From Aselliscus stoliczkanus (taxonomy: Eukaryota; Chordata; Mammalia; Chiroptera; Hipposideridae): a stretch of DNA of 64,000 nt. This document shows, piece by piece, positions 25,291-35,752 of this stretch; position 1 is the stretch's first letter; every line of letters starts with the position of its first letter. Location: positions 37,820,352-37,884,351 of the forward strand of contig CM066728.1 of assembly GCA_033961575.1 (NCBI GenBank), written 5' to 3'. The position numbers and the translations under genes were made by a program. Under the pieces are notes generated by a model. That model worked only from the letters and a program-made list of their open reading frames with translations. It did no database searches and was not told the DNA's origin.

Positions 25291-25888
25291 TCAGATGAAA
25301 GGAAGAAATGAAAGAAGGAAGAGAGGGGAAGTGGGAGGGAGGGAAAGTATTTACACTAGGCATTCTTAACGACTTAATAAAACTACATAAAATAAAGTTG
25401 AATTTCTAGTTGGTGGATTTAAATGTGTTTATTGTACTTTAAGGAGATTTATAAGAAAAAAAATTTTTTAAACAAAATCAATGCTTTCCATTGTGAAAAC
25501 CATAAACACATCTCAGATAAATAAGATTCTATGATTCTTAAGAAGAAAAAAAAATTAGTAAACAGCTTTCTCCTTATTTCTTACTTCTATCTTAAGCACA
25601 GCACCCTACCTTCCTGCTGTCTCTCAGGAATAAAAACAATTGCAGTCTGTTTTCAGTTTTGAAGGCAAGAGAAGAGCTTTTTCCTCTGCCTCTACAGGTG
25701 GGCCCTGAAAGTGCTCTCCAGGTGACCTGAAGGTGACTGACAACTCTATTTTGCATTTACAAACAAGTTTAATAGGACCTGCATATTAACAAGAGTAATA
25801 ATTTGTTATAGTAAATGAGAATCAATTTATGTATTCACTAATTACCTATATACTACTAAGTTTCCCATTTGATTACTCTTTGGCTTAC

Positions 25889-26078
25889 CATAGATGTAAC
25901 TGATCGTGCATCTTCTTCATAATTTATTACTGGAGGTGGCTCTTTTCCATCATTTTCTTGCACTTTTTGTTCTAGCAATTCTTTTTGTGCTGTAAACTTT
26001 GCCTCAGTGCACCTCAGCTGCTGCACTGACTGTTTCAGCTCTTCAAGTGTCTGTTTTTGGCTTATCAGAAGCACAATA
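25889..26078 (-). CDS. FER: FER coding exon, coiled-coil end with Tyr402 (about residues 349-412)
   Basis: This 190-bp exon has acceptor tttttag at 26085-26079 and donor GTAAGCC from 25888. Its first T completes Asp, and it ends exactly on an ATG codon, so the downstream intron is in phase 0. It reads [20 protein letters not shown], then [20 protein letters not shown], then [19 protein letters not shown], then VTSM. The Tyr in INYEED corresponds to FER Tyr402, described as an autophosphorylation/Src-family site. The phase-0 end at residue 412 is the point where full-length FER and the truncated testis form FerT diverge. An AT-rich frame runs past the donor (to [10 protein letters not shown]), which is intron read-through and not protein. 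Confidence 0.96.
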
Positions 26079-26760
26079 CTAAAAAAAGAACACATTGAAT
26101 ATAAATTATTTTGACTTCTTTAAGAAATGCAGACTTTAGAGAAACTTATATATATGCACTGTTTTCTTTCATTTTCACCTTTATGAATCCTACAGAATCA
26201 GAACAATTATGAAATTAAACAGATTTTGAGTCACCACAGAGTTATTATTAAATGTTCACATTAAAAAAAATAGAAGAAAATGTGTGGAAGCAAAAACCAA
26301 ATTCAAGATGCTTTCAAATATACTATGATCTATGGCATTCATTTTATTTTACTAAACCATCTATCTCACAGAGTACAGACACTTAAACCCAGGAACATAG
26401 GGCCTAAAATGAATTAACAACACTGAAGCAGAATCTTAATTTATTTCATATCTCAAATGGAATACAGAGAGTCAGATCTGTGCCTAGAGTAAAATAAATC
26501 AATTCAAGATGACAGTCTGGGACCAAGTTGTGTGTATAATGTGAAGGATGTGTGTTTAGAGTTGGGGAAAGTTGTTCTGATGAGGACTGAGAGCTGAGAA
26601 GTGATTAAAGGAAGGAGTATAAATCACCAAATCTCTCCAATACCACCACTATGAAAGCAAGAGACTTCACAATCCTTCCTTTAGGACTGTGACTTTTTGA
26701 TCCCTTTGGAGGCTGCCCCTAGTGGGAGTTTCAAACTAATTCACCCACAATAAAATTTAC

Positions 26761-26791
26761 GAAAACAAAAAAAAAAAAAACAAAAAAAAAA
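26761..26791 (+). repeat. Poly(A)-rich tract
   Basis: An AATAAA motif lies shortly upstream (26750), then A-runs with single C interruptions. It looks like the tail of an old retroposed sequence whose body I could not identify. Confidence 0.5.
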
Positions 26792-28059
26792 ACTGGTAGT
26801 GGTGGCGGGGAACACCGCTGGAAACACTGTCATACATAGTGAATTGATATCTTACAGAACTGTGCCATGTACTACTGAAAATATGTTATTAATATGTAAG
26901 AGACCATAGATTGTCGGGGAAACCTTCAAAGTTGGAGAATATGGTCAGAATGTTACCTTCTTAAACTGGGACTTAAAGAATCAACATTAACTGAATAATC
27001 ATAGGCAGAAGGAACCCACATTAAAAGAGGTTTATTTATAAATATGATGTTGATTGATATTTAAAACTCAATTCCAATCAAATTGAGCAAGGGCAGCCTC
27101 AGTGGATGCTATGAAGAAAGCTGTAATCTCAATTATATTGTAATTAATTTCAGATGAGTATTGAGTATCCTAACAAAAAAAAAACTGACTGAAATTCTGG
27201 AAAAGTGGAACTAAGAGCGGGATTATTATAGAAAGACCTAGCAATGTTCAAAAGATAAATCATTCTAACCAGTGGAGTTAATGAGAGAACTAATAGAGAT
27301 ATATAACACTGTCAGCTCACGAACACTTCCCAAGTAAAATTGTCATGGCATGGTGGAAAGCATGTAGTTATACTGAATTAGGAAAGGTTAAACTTTATGA
27401 AGTTTATGAATTTTATGAACACTTTGCTTTTTTTATCTTCAGTTTTATCACTGGAAAAATTGCTGGTAATAATACCTATTCAATAAGCATTGCTCTGAAA
27501 ATTCAATATGTTAATATTTTAAAAATCATTAGCACAGTGCCGGCCATAAAGTAAGAATTCAGTAAATGGCAATTATCGTTTATATCATTATTCAAAAATC
27601 TGTGACCTGTGATCAGAATCCACACAGATTTTCAGATAAATTCATGCTTGTTTGTTTAGGTGGTAACTCCCTTTTCATAATAAACTGGTTATGATTTTCT
27701 TTATTTCTCAGTGAACCTCCTCAGAGAAAGCTGATTTTTAAAACAATCACCTTTGTGAACATAAATTCATAAGGACCAAGTCATGGAAAAGATTATATCC
27801 ACATGAACTTAAAACTTCTTAAGGGTTTCTTCTTTGCACTTCCTAGCTACCAAAAGGATCACAACAATAGCAATAGTATAAAGGACAATTTAAAATGTAA
27901 GATGACAAAAAACACATTTTCATAGATATCTGCAAGATCAATTCAAAAAAAAAAGTGAATGATGTCACAAATGTGGACAAAATCAAGAGGAAAGTATACT
28001 TGAAAATAATAACATTCTTCAATCATTAATATTACCCTTAGTCTTGCAAACAAATTTCA

Positions 28060-28445
28060 TAAAGACTAATAGAAAACATGTAAAAAAAATTTTTCCAAGG
28101 ATGAAATGACAGACTACATCAAACTAAAAAGCTTCTGTGCAGCAAAAGAAACCATAAACAAAAAGGTAACCAAACAAATGGGAGAAGATATAAAACTGAA
28201 AACAACAAATGAACAAACAAAACCAACAAACTGATAGACACAGACAACAATGTGGTGATTAACACAGGGCCAGGGACGGAGGATGAAGAGGGTAAAGGAG
28301 GTCAAATATATGATGACAGAAAAAGACTAGATTTGTGGTGGTGAGCACACAATGCAACACACAGATAACATATTATAGAATTGTACACTTGAAACACATG
28401 TAATTATTAACCAATGTTACCCCAATAAATTTAATTTTTTTAAAA
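28060..28445 (+). mobile_element. L1 LINE 3' end
   Basis: The ORF2 end (GACTACATCAAACTAAAAAG, CTTCTGTGCAGCAAAAGAAA) is joined to a 3' UTR end (ATTGTACACTTGAAACACAT ... CCCCAATAAATTTAATTTT). It has an internal deletion and is coding-dead. Confidence 0.82.
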
Positions 28446-28554
28446 AGAATGAAATGACAAATAAGGTACAATAATTGCAAAAAAAAGTTAATATTAACTG
28501 AATACCTGAACAAAATTTTTTAAAATCTATTTATGTGGAAAAAACATGTTTTTT

Positions 28555-29025
28555 TGTATCTTCAACTCTATGGGAGGCTCAGTGATGGTCCCCATCCATA
28601 GAACCTGTGAATATATTACCTTACATGGCAAAGGGAGGTTTTCAGACATGATTAATTTAAGGATGGAAGAGTATCCTGGATTATTCAGGTATCTCTGTTA
28701 ATATAATCCTAAGTATCTGATAAAATGGAAGCAAGAAGGACAATGTCAGAGAAGACAATGTAATAACAAAATAAGGAAAAAAAACAACGTGATGTGGGGC
28801 CAATGAATAAGGACAGCCTCTAAAAGCTGGAAAAAGCAAAGAAGCAGATTCACCCTAAGAGTCTCCAGAAGAAATCAGCCCTATCAACACCTTAGTTTTA
28901 GGCCCATAAGGCTCATTTCAAACTTTTGCTCTCCAGAAATGTAAGAAAAAAAAATTGTGTTGTTCTAAGTTACCAAGTTTGTGGCAATTTGTTACAGCAG
29001 CAAGAGGGCACCAACATAAACCTTA
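28555..29025 (+). mobile_element. MLT1/MaLR-like LTR, diverged
   Basis: Landmarks: CATAGAACCTGTGAATATAT, TACCTTACATGGCAAAGGGA, CAACACCTTAGTTTTAGGCC, GTTACCAAGTTTGTGGCAAT and TTGTTACAGCAGCAAGAGG. It is a solo element with no internal region. Confidence 0.6.
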
Positions 29026-29106
29026 ATAGAGATCATACCCATTTTCAGTTCATTTTAAATGGTTGAACTGAAGGATTGCTATGGTTAAGCCATAAAAACT
29101 AAAACT

Positions 29107-29533
29107 GGGCCAACCGAGTGGCGTGTTGGTTAGGAGTTGGCTTGGGATGCCAGCTCTGAGCAGCAGGGCCCTGGTTCAGATCCCAAATCTGAGGGCCAGT
29201 AACGCTGCTTCCTCGACAGCTAAGATGGTGCACACCAGCTCGACCTGGAGCTGGGCTGCCGTGAGGCGATGGCATAGGCTGTAGTGGGGCTGGCCAGCAT
29301 CTGGGTATGCTTTCGTGAGCTGCCGTGAGCTGCCGTGAGCAGCCATCCAATGGCCAGTGAGCAACTGCCTCACCCAGGAAGAGCGCAATGATGATACCAA
29401 CATGGGCCAGTGAAGCAACGTCCTCCACAACTAGATTAAAGAACAAAAGGACAGCAACTTGTCTGCTCCCCTTCCTCAGTTCCCCAATGCTGTTCCCCTC
29501 CCCCAACTTTCCAATAAAATCTTTAAAAAAAAA
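29107..29533 (+). mobile_element. Long tRNA-derived SINE
   Basis: GGGCCAACCGAGTGGCGTG head, body with three GAGCTGCCGTGAGC-type units, ACAACTAGATTAAAGAAC and CCAATAAAATCTTTAAAAAA. The flanks both carry ACTAAAACT-like sequence (29098 and 29537), a short TSD. Confidence 0.88.
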
Positions 29534-29799
29534 ATACTAAAACTATAAATTTAAGAGAAAACAATAAAAGAATCAGAAGCATTATTCATCCAGAAAAAGA
29601 ATGACTGTGAGTTAAATAAGGGATGTGCATGAGTTAGTTTTAGCTTCATTAAGTACTAAACAAATAAGGAAAAAAAATAAACTATTATAGAAAGTTGAAA
29701 GTTAAAAGAAGATTTTACTTCATATTAGAGAAAAAGCTCTATTTTTAAACATAACTTCTCATGGTGTGTACAATCTATATGCATTACTATTATTTAACC

Positions 29800-31290
29800 T
29801 TTATTTTACCCTGGATATAAATGGGATCTTCCAAAATTATTAAAACCAGGGAGAAAAGGTATGGTTTCAAAAACAGGTGCTGGAACAATTGAAAATCTAT
29901 ATGCAAAAATGAATCTAGACACGGACCTTAAACCACTCACAAAAATTAACCCAAAATGGATCACAGACCTAAATATAAAACATCTAGATGACAACATCAA
30001 AGAAAACCTAGATGACCTTGGGTATAGTGATGGCTTTTTAGATACAACACCAAAGGCACAATCCACGAAAAAAATAATTGGTAAGCTGCACTTCATCAAA
30101 AATAAAAACTTCTTCTCTGTGAAAGACGGTGTCAAGAGAACAAGAAGAAAAGCCATAGACTGGGTGAAAAGATGTGCAAAAGACACTTTTGATAAACTAC
30201 TATTATCTAAAATATATAAAGATGTGTTAAATGTCAGCAAGAAGAAAACAAGCAACCTGATTAAAAATTGGGTCAAAGACTTTAACAGATACCTAAGCAA
30301 AAAAGATACACAGATTGCAAAGAAGCTCATGAACAGGAGCTCCACATCATATGTTCATCAGGGAAATGCAAACTAAAGCAACTAGGAGGATACCTCTGCA
30401 CACTTATGAGAATGGCTGAATTCCACAACACTGACAACATCAAATGCTGCTGAGAATGTGGATCAACAGGAACTTGTATTCATTGCTGGTGGAAATGCAA
30501 AAGGGTACAGCCTCTTTGCAAGACAGTTTGGCAGTTTCTTATAAAACTAAACATACTCTTACCATAGGATCCAGCAATCACACTCTTTGGTAAATTTTCA
30601 AAGAAGCTGAAAATGTATCCACACAAAAGCTCACACACAGATGTTTATATCCATTTTATTCACACTGGACAAAATTTAAAAGGTACCAAGATGTCCTCTA
30701 GTTAAATAGATAAATAAACTGCAGTACATCTACCAGACAATGGAATATTATTCAGCACTCAAAAGAAATGATCTACCAAGCCACAGAAAGACATGGAGGA
30801 AACTTTGCATATTACTAAGTAAAAGAAGCCAATCTAAAAAGGCCACATAATGTATGATTCTGGCTATGTGACAGAAAATCCAAAACTATAGAGACAGTAA
30901 AAAGACCAGTGGTTGCCAGTAAATGGGGATGGGGGTAGGCATGAATGGTGGAGCATGGAGGATTTTTAGCAAAAAATAGTCTGTTATATTAATATGATAA
31001 TGATAGATATATGTCATTACACATTTGTCCAAACCCACCAAATAAACACCACCACAAGTGAAATCCAATGTAAACTATGAACTTCAAATGATAATGTATT
31101 AAAAGAAAAGAAAAAAGATAATGTATTACTGTATGTTTAGCAATTGTAACAAATATACCACTCTGGTGGTGGAGCTGATTACAGCGGAGGCTATGCCTGT
31201 ATAGGAGTGGGAATATATGGGAAATCTATGGAGCTTCCCTCAATTTTGCTGTGAAACTTAAACTGCTCTAAAAAATAACGTCTTAATTTA
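29800..31290 (+). mobile_element. L1 LINE 3' part (ORF2 remnant plus 3' UTR)
   Basis: A 171-codon remnant frame (29861-30376) has the ORF2 C-terminal pattern: MNLDTDLKPLTKINPKWITD, ENLDDLG, FLDTTPKAQSTKK, KNKNFFSVKD and ISKIYK-like LLSKIYKDVL. It is followed by decayed end-of-ORF2 sequence (TGGAATATTATTCAGCACTC) and an old-L1 3' UTR. It is 5'-truncated. The frame is a relic, not a gene. Confidence 0.85.
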
Positions 31291-31312
31291 AAAACAAAAA
31301 TGAGATATCCAA

Positions 31313-31414
31313 GGCCGGCCGAGTGGCGCGGTGGTTAAGTGCTGGCTTGGGAAGCCAGCGGCCCCAGTTCGTGTCCCACATATGAGGGCCAGTGACACGG
31401 CCCTCAAAAAAAAG
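31313..31414 (+). mobile_element. Short tRNA-derived SINE (head only)
   Basis: GGCCGGCCGAGTGGCGCGGT through GGCCCTCAAAAAAAA. A TSD-like aaaaatgagata occurs on both sides (about 31298 and 31419). Confidence 0.92.
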
Positions 31415-31745
31415 TATATAAAAATGAGATAGCTATTAGAATGGCTCAGTTTTTGTTTGTTTTTTAAATGCTGTCAAGTATGAGAAACTGATCACTCGCA
31501 ACTGCTAGCAGAAGTGCATAATGAATGGTATAATCACACCTCAAAAACTAATCCTATAATTACCATAAAACTAGCAATTGTACTCCTGGGTATTTATCCC
31601 AGAGAAATGAAAACTTTTGTTCATACAAAAACTTGTACAGAAGTGTTTGCAGCATCTTTATTTGTAATAGCCCAATACTGGAAACAAACCAGATGTCCTT
31701 TAAAGGGTTAATATCATAATTAGACAAAGCATCATATACCCATAC

Positions 31746-32205
31746 TGTTATGGGTTGAATTGTGTCCTCCAAAAAAATATGTTTATATCCTAAACCCAAG
31801 AACATTGGCATGTGACCTTATTTGGAAATAAGCTTGTTGCAGATGTAATTAGTTAAGATGAGGTCATACAGGAGTGATGAGGCCCTTAATCCATATGACT
31901 AGTGTACTTGTAAGAAGACAATCTGGATACCAAGAAGAGACACACACAGAACACCATACGAAGATGGAGGCAGAGATTAGAGTCACACTTCTGTGAACTG
32001 AGGAATGCATAGGATTGCATGCCATCAGTAGAAAGTGAGAGAAGAGTGAACAGTTTCTCACTCAGAGAACATCCGAAGAAACCAGCCTACTGATGACACC
32101 TTACCTCAGACTTCTGGCCTCCAGAACTACGAGAGAATACATTTCTGTTGTTGAAGCCACCCAGTTTGGGGTACTTTGTTATGGCAGCTCTAGGAAACTA
32201 ATATG
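31746..32205 (+). mobile_element. MLT1/MaLR-type solo LTR inside L1
   Basis: It starts TGTTATGGGTTGAATTGTGT and contains GTGACCTTATTTGGAAATA, CTTCTGGCCTCCAGAACTAC and CTTTGTTATGGCAGCTCTAG, ending ACTAATA. A tatacc-like repeat flanks it on both sides. It interrupts the L1 at 31745. No retroviral coding region is attached. Confidence 0.78.
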
Positions 32206-32309
32206 TATACCATCGAATACTAAACAGTAAAAAGGAATGGAAGTAGTATCCAGGTCGATCTCCAGAGAATTACGACAAATGTAAAAACTAATCTCAAAAG
32301 GTTACATCA

Positions 32310-32454
32310 GGCCGGCCGAGTGGCTCAGTTGGTTAAGAGCTCACTCAACAGTGTGAGCTGAGCTCTGAGCAACAGCAGTTCAATGCCCAGCCCGAGCTGA
32401 GTTGCCGTTGAGCTGCCAACAGGTGGCAGGGTGGCTCAGCTAAAAAAAAAAAAA
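32310..32454 (+). mobile_element. tRNA-derived SINE, second type
   Basis: GGCCGGCCGAGTGGCTCAGT head, GAGCTGAGCTCTGAGCAACA, GAGCTGCCAACAGGTGGCAG and GCTCAGCTAAAAAAA tail. The TSD gttacat lies on both sides (32301 and 32455). Confidence 0.9.
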
Positions 32455-33164
32455 GTTACATACAATGTATGTATGTACATACATTTGTATAACATTCTTG
32501 ATAAGACAAAATTATAGAAATGAAGAACAAATTAATGGTTCCCAGAGGTTAAGAAGGGGATGGGAGATGGCAATGTAGATATAAAAGTACGTGAGGGATC
32601 CCTGCAAGATGGAAATGTTCCATATCATGACTGTATCAATGTCCACATCTGGAATTATTATATTAAATTATAGTTTTGCAATATGCTACCATTGGGGAGA
32701 ACTGACTGTTGGGTACATGAGGCCTCCCTGTATTAAGTCATACAACCACATGGAAGTCTACAATTGTCTCAAAATTAAAAAAATTAATTAAGAAAATACG
32801 TCACTGTTGCTGTAATCATACTTCCTCTGGTGAGGTGAGTTTTTAATCATCTCACATGCCTTGGGTTCCTAAATAATCTGTTTTAAGAATAGGCCTTTTT
32901 TATTCTCCTTCTGACATTCTAAGTATCTATTGTATCACATTGCAATCATTTAGAAATCTGAGTCACTATCCTAATACTAAGAATTAGGTTAAACTATAAA
33001 TTTTCTGGGTTTTAGTTTAGTGGTTTTTAAAAACAATGAGACTTGCAGGGGAGGTATATATCCTATTGTAAGGCTATAGTCCTAATTTTTTTTTTTAATC
33101 AACATGTCTTATGAATTCAATAAGGAAAATTAGCTTCTTCCAATTAATCCCATTGAGCGCTATG

Positions 33165-33690
33165 TACGATGTATAATCAAAACATACGGTGAATGTTTAA
33201 ACTTAAAAAAATTATTACACTGAAAAACACATTGCCATTAATCCTCCTCAAAAAACTCCCCCTTGCTTTGAACACACTTATCCCACTCATTGTTCTTGTC
33301 ACTTTTTGAAGCAGTTCTGTAAGTCCTCTTTTGTGAGTGTCTTTAGTTGCACTGTTATGACTGCCTCCATGTCCTGAATCGATTCAAAACATTTACCTTT
33401 TATGGTCATTTTGACTTTGAAGAAGAGCCAGAAGTCACACGGTGCCAGGTCCAGGAATGAGGTGGATGAGGACACACTGTAATGTTTTTATTTGACAGAA
33501 ATTGCTGTACCAGAAGGGATATGTGACAGGGAGCCTTTCCATTATGATCAGTAAATACTATGAATGCTGCTGCCGAGTGCCATCCAACAAAAAGGCAGGG
33601 ATCTTCAGTACAGGAAGCAGCACATTGAACCTTAGTAACAGTGTGTGACAAGTTTCAACTTGTTCGGTGCAGTCAGTTGGGTGTGAGCTA
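33165..33690 (-). mobile_element. Mariner transposon relic, arm 1 (reverse)
   Basis: The minus strand encodes the decayed C-terminal half of a mariner (DD34D-type) transposase. Recognisable are LLVQQFLSNKNITVCPHPPH, then SW/TWHRVTSGSSSK from the damaged LAPCDFWLF segment, and the ...EDLQ-like end. The 3' end near 33165 has the GGTGAATGTTTAAAC-like terminal sequence. Frames are broken. It is mirrored by the plus-strand arm at 33829-34215. Confidence 0.85.
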
Positions 33691-33710
33691 AGGTTGAGAG
33701 AAGGTGTTTT

Positions 33711-33811
33711 GTGTTTTTTTTATTTATTATTATTACTATTATTATTTTTAGCTGAGCCATCCTGCCACCTGTTAGCAGCTCAGCAGCAGCTCAGCTCAGG
33801 CTGGGCATCGA
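33711..33811 (-). mobile_element. tRNA-derived SINE, second type, 5'-truncated
   Basis: T-rich/(ATT)n tail, TAGCTGAGCCATCCTGCCAC and CAGCTCAGCAGCAGCTCAGC are present; the tRNA-like end is missing. The target-site duplication gagagaaggtgtttt (33696-33710) is repeated at 33812-33828 with two extra bases. It sits at the centre of the mariner palindrome. Confidence 0.85.
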
Positions 33812-33828
33812 GAGAGAAGGTATGTTTT

Positions 33829-34215
33829 AAAGTGTGCCATATATCATCCTCCATCATGACAATGCTCCCTGTCACACATCGCTTCTGGTATACAGCAATT
33901 TCTGTCAAATAAAAACACTACAGTGTATCCTCATCCACCTTATTCACCAGATCTGGCACCGTGAGGCTTCTGGCTCTTCCCCAAAGTCAAAATGAGTATA
34001 AAAAAATAAATGCTTTGAATTTATTCAGGACATCAAGGCAGCCATAATAGTTCAACTAAAGACACTCACAAAAGAGGACTTTCAGAAAGTGGCAAGAAGG
34101 ATGGATAAGGGTGTTCAAAGTGAGGGGGAGTATTTTGAGGGAGATTAATGGCAAAGTGCCTTTTACTGTAATAAATTTTTGTAAACATTCACCATATTGT
34201 TTGATCACACCTCAT
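33829..34215 (+). mobile_element. Mariner transposon relic, arm 2 (forward)
   Basis: The sequence contains CATGACAATGCTCCCTGTCA (the DNAP region), CAGCAATTTCTGTCAAATAA, CCTCATCCACC, GGCTTCTGGCTCTTCCCCAA, GACACTCACAAAAGAGGACT and the end ATTGTTTGATCACACCTCAT. It is the same mariner family as arm 1, in opposite orientation, also frame-broken. Confidence 0.85.
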
Positions 34216-34439
34216 ATGACATAAATTTACACACATTAACATCTTGCTTTTTGTTCAATAGTTTTTTTAAAGTACTGCTGTAATCACTATATAACATACT
34301 ATACAATTATTTTATATGCTTATAACATCATTGAGCAAACGAGCTATATACATTTCAATAAGAAGAAAAGTATAGTAAATACATGATTAAATAATACAAG
34401 ATGCATGAGAAGTCATAGCCATAAATAAACTTAAAACAT

Positions 34440-34780
34440 GGGAGGGATAGGAACTTTGGCATGTGCTACTTATCCCTATCTCTGAACACTCTTTCAAAGC
34501 ACTCTTCACATGGAAGGCACCTTCTGTCCTTCAGTTCTCAGCAAAAATGCCATTTCCTAAAGACCCCTGACCACCATTCTTGAGTAGGTACTCCTCTATT
34601 ATTCTTCTATATAAACTATTTGTTTCATAGAAATTATCACAATGGTTAATTTCTTGTTTTGCATTGGTCCACTCCACAAATATAAAAGTTTCATGAGATA
34701 CGTGACCATATATGTCTTACTTTTCATTGTATTCACAGCACCCAATAGATGTGCAATACATATTATTGAATGAATTCCCT
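34440..34780 (+). repeat. L2 LINE 3' end
   Basis: AGTTCTCAGCAAAAATGCCA ... GACCCCTGACCACCATTCTT ... TGTATTCACAGCACCCAATA ... ATTATTGAATGAATTCC is the L2 3' end pattern. Confidence 0.72.
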
Positions 34781-35295
34781 ATTTACATAGCACATTTTTT
34801 GTAATACACATAATCTAAAAATTCTGAGCCAAAAATAAAGGTTTTCTGTTTGCAGACTAGAACAATACTCTAGATGGTTCAAATCTTACCTTCACTACAA
34901 GCTACATGTGATATTTTGCAAGTCTTAAAATTTCTGGGCCTCAGATACTACATAATTTGAAAGATTCCCAGGAAAGGTGAATCAAATGATGTCTTAAGAT
35001 TCTGCATGACTCTAAGAGTTATCATTTTATAACGTATAGAGTATTTATAAATATTATACTAGATGATAATGATACAAAATAATACAAAATTGAATAATCA
35101 CTTAATTTTCAGAAGTCAAACCAAGCATTAAAACCAATAGTAATATTCAAGCTCTTTATGTCACTGAGTCATAAATGACATATGCTTTGTATATTTTCCC
35201 ATAAACTATTTTCTAATCCAGTAGTCAAGTATCATAAATCAGGTGAAGATTGATATTATTTCCACTTGAATAAGCATCCTTTAGAAGTAATGAGT

Positions 35296-35752
35296 GGGCC
35301 GGCCGAGTGGCGCATTGGTTAAGCGCTGGTTTTGGGATGCCAGCGGCCCCGGTTCGGATCCCACATGAGGGCCAGTGACACTGCCCTCCACAGCTAACAA
35401 CAGCTCCACCTGGAGCTGGGCTGTGCGAGCCCCGGTAATGGTGTGGGCTGCAGCCCCTGCTGCAGTGGGCTGCCATAGGCTACAGTGAGTGGCCGGTAGC
35501 CAGCGTGAGCGGCTGGCAGCCAAGCGTGAGCTGCCAATAGCCGCGGTGAGCGACATCCAGAGGCCAACGACCGATCTGCCTCATCCGGGAAGAGCGCAAT
35601 GAGGATACCAACAGTGAAGCAACATCCTCCGCAACTAGACTGAAGAACAAAAAGACAGCAACTTGTCTGTTCCCCTTCCCCGATTCCCCAACGCTGTTCC
35701 CCTCCACCAAGTCCCCAATAAAATCTTTAAAAAAAAAAAAAAAAAAAAGAAG
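35296..35752 (+). mobile_element. Long tRNA-derived SINE, young copy
   Basis: GGGCCGGCCGAGTGGCGCAT head, GGTTCGGATCCC B box, full body, ACTGAAGAACAAAAAGACAG and CCCCAATAAAATCTTTAAA plus poly(A). The target-site duplication agaagtaatgag occurs at 35283-35294 and 35754-35765. It is very close to the copy at 44446-44878 in the opposite orientation. Confidence 0.95.

Larger units (their letters stand above)
1..25888 (-). other. FER intron after the residue-412 exon (left part, 25.9 kb)
   Basis: This is the downstream part of the intron following the exon that ends at residue 412. It is AT-rich and contains no further FER exon that I can see, except the FerT first-exon candidate at 1950-2078. Identified elements are listed separately. 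I see nothing recognisable in 1-1100, 2100-2790, 8000-9470, 9900-10690, 11600-15030, 20440-21350, 22760-23560, 23970-25030 and 25300-25880 beyond AT-rich intron with possible very old repeat scraps. Confidence 0.85.
31430..32780 (+). mobile_element. L1 LINE 3' part, split by an LTR and a SINE
   Basis: Three pieces read in order. The first is an ORF2 end (CAATTGTACTCCTGGGTATT, ATTTGTAATAGCCCAATACT) up to 31745. It resumes at about 32206 (GAATACTAAACAGTAAAAAG), then continues after the SINE at 32455 into a 3' UTR ending near 32780. Coding capacity is lost. Confidence 0.78.

Noticed and set aside
26500..26800. Processed pseudogene ending in the poly(A)-rich tract
   Set aside because: AATAAA and A-runs are present but no parent coding sequence or clear target duplication could be recognised.
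29806..30345. 179-codon minus-strand frame
   Set aside because: Shadow of the L1 ORF2 remnant on the other strand.
29861..30376. 171-codon plus-strand frame as a gene
   Set aside because: Its sequence is the C-terminal part of L1 ORF2 without a proper start, in a 5'-truncated L1.
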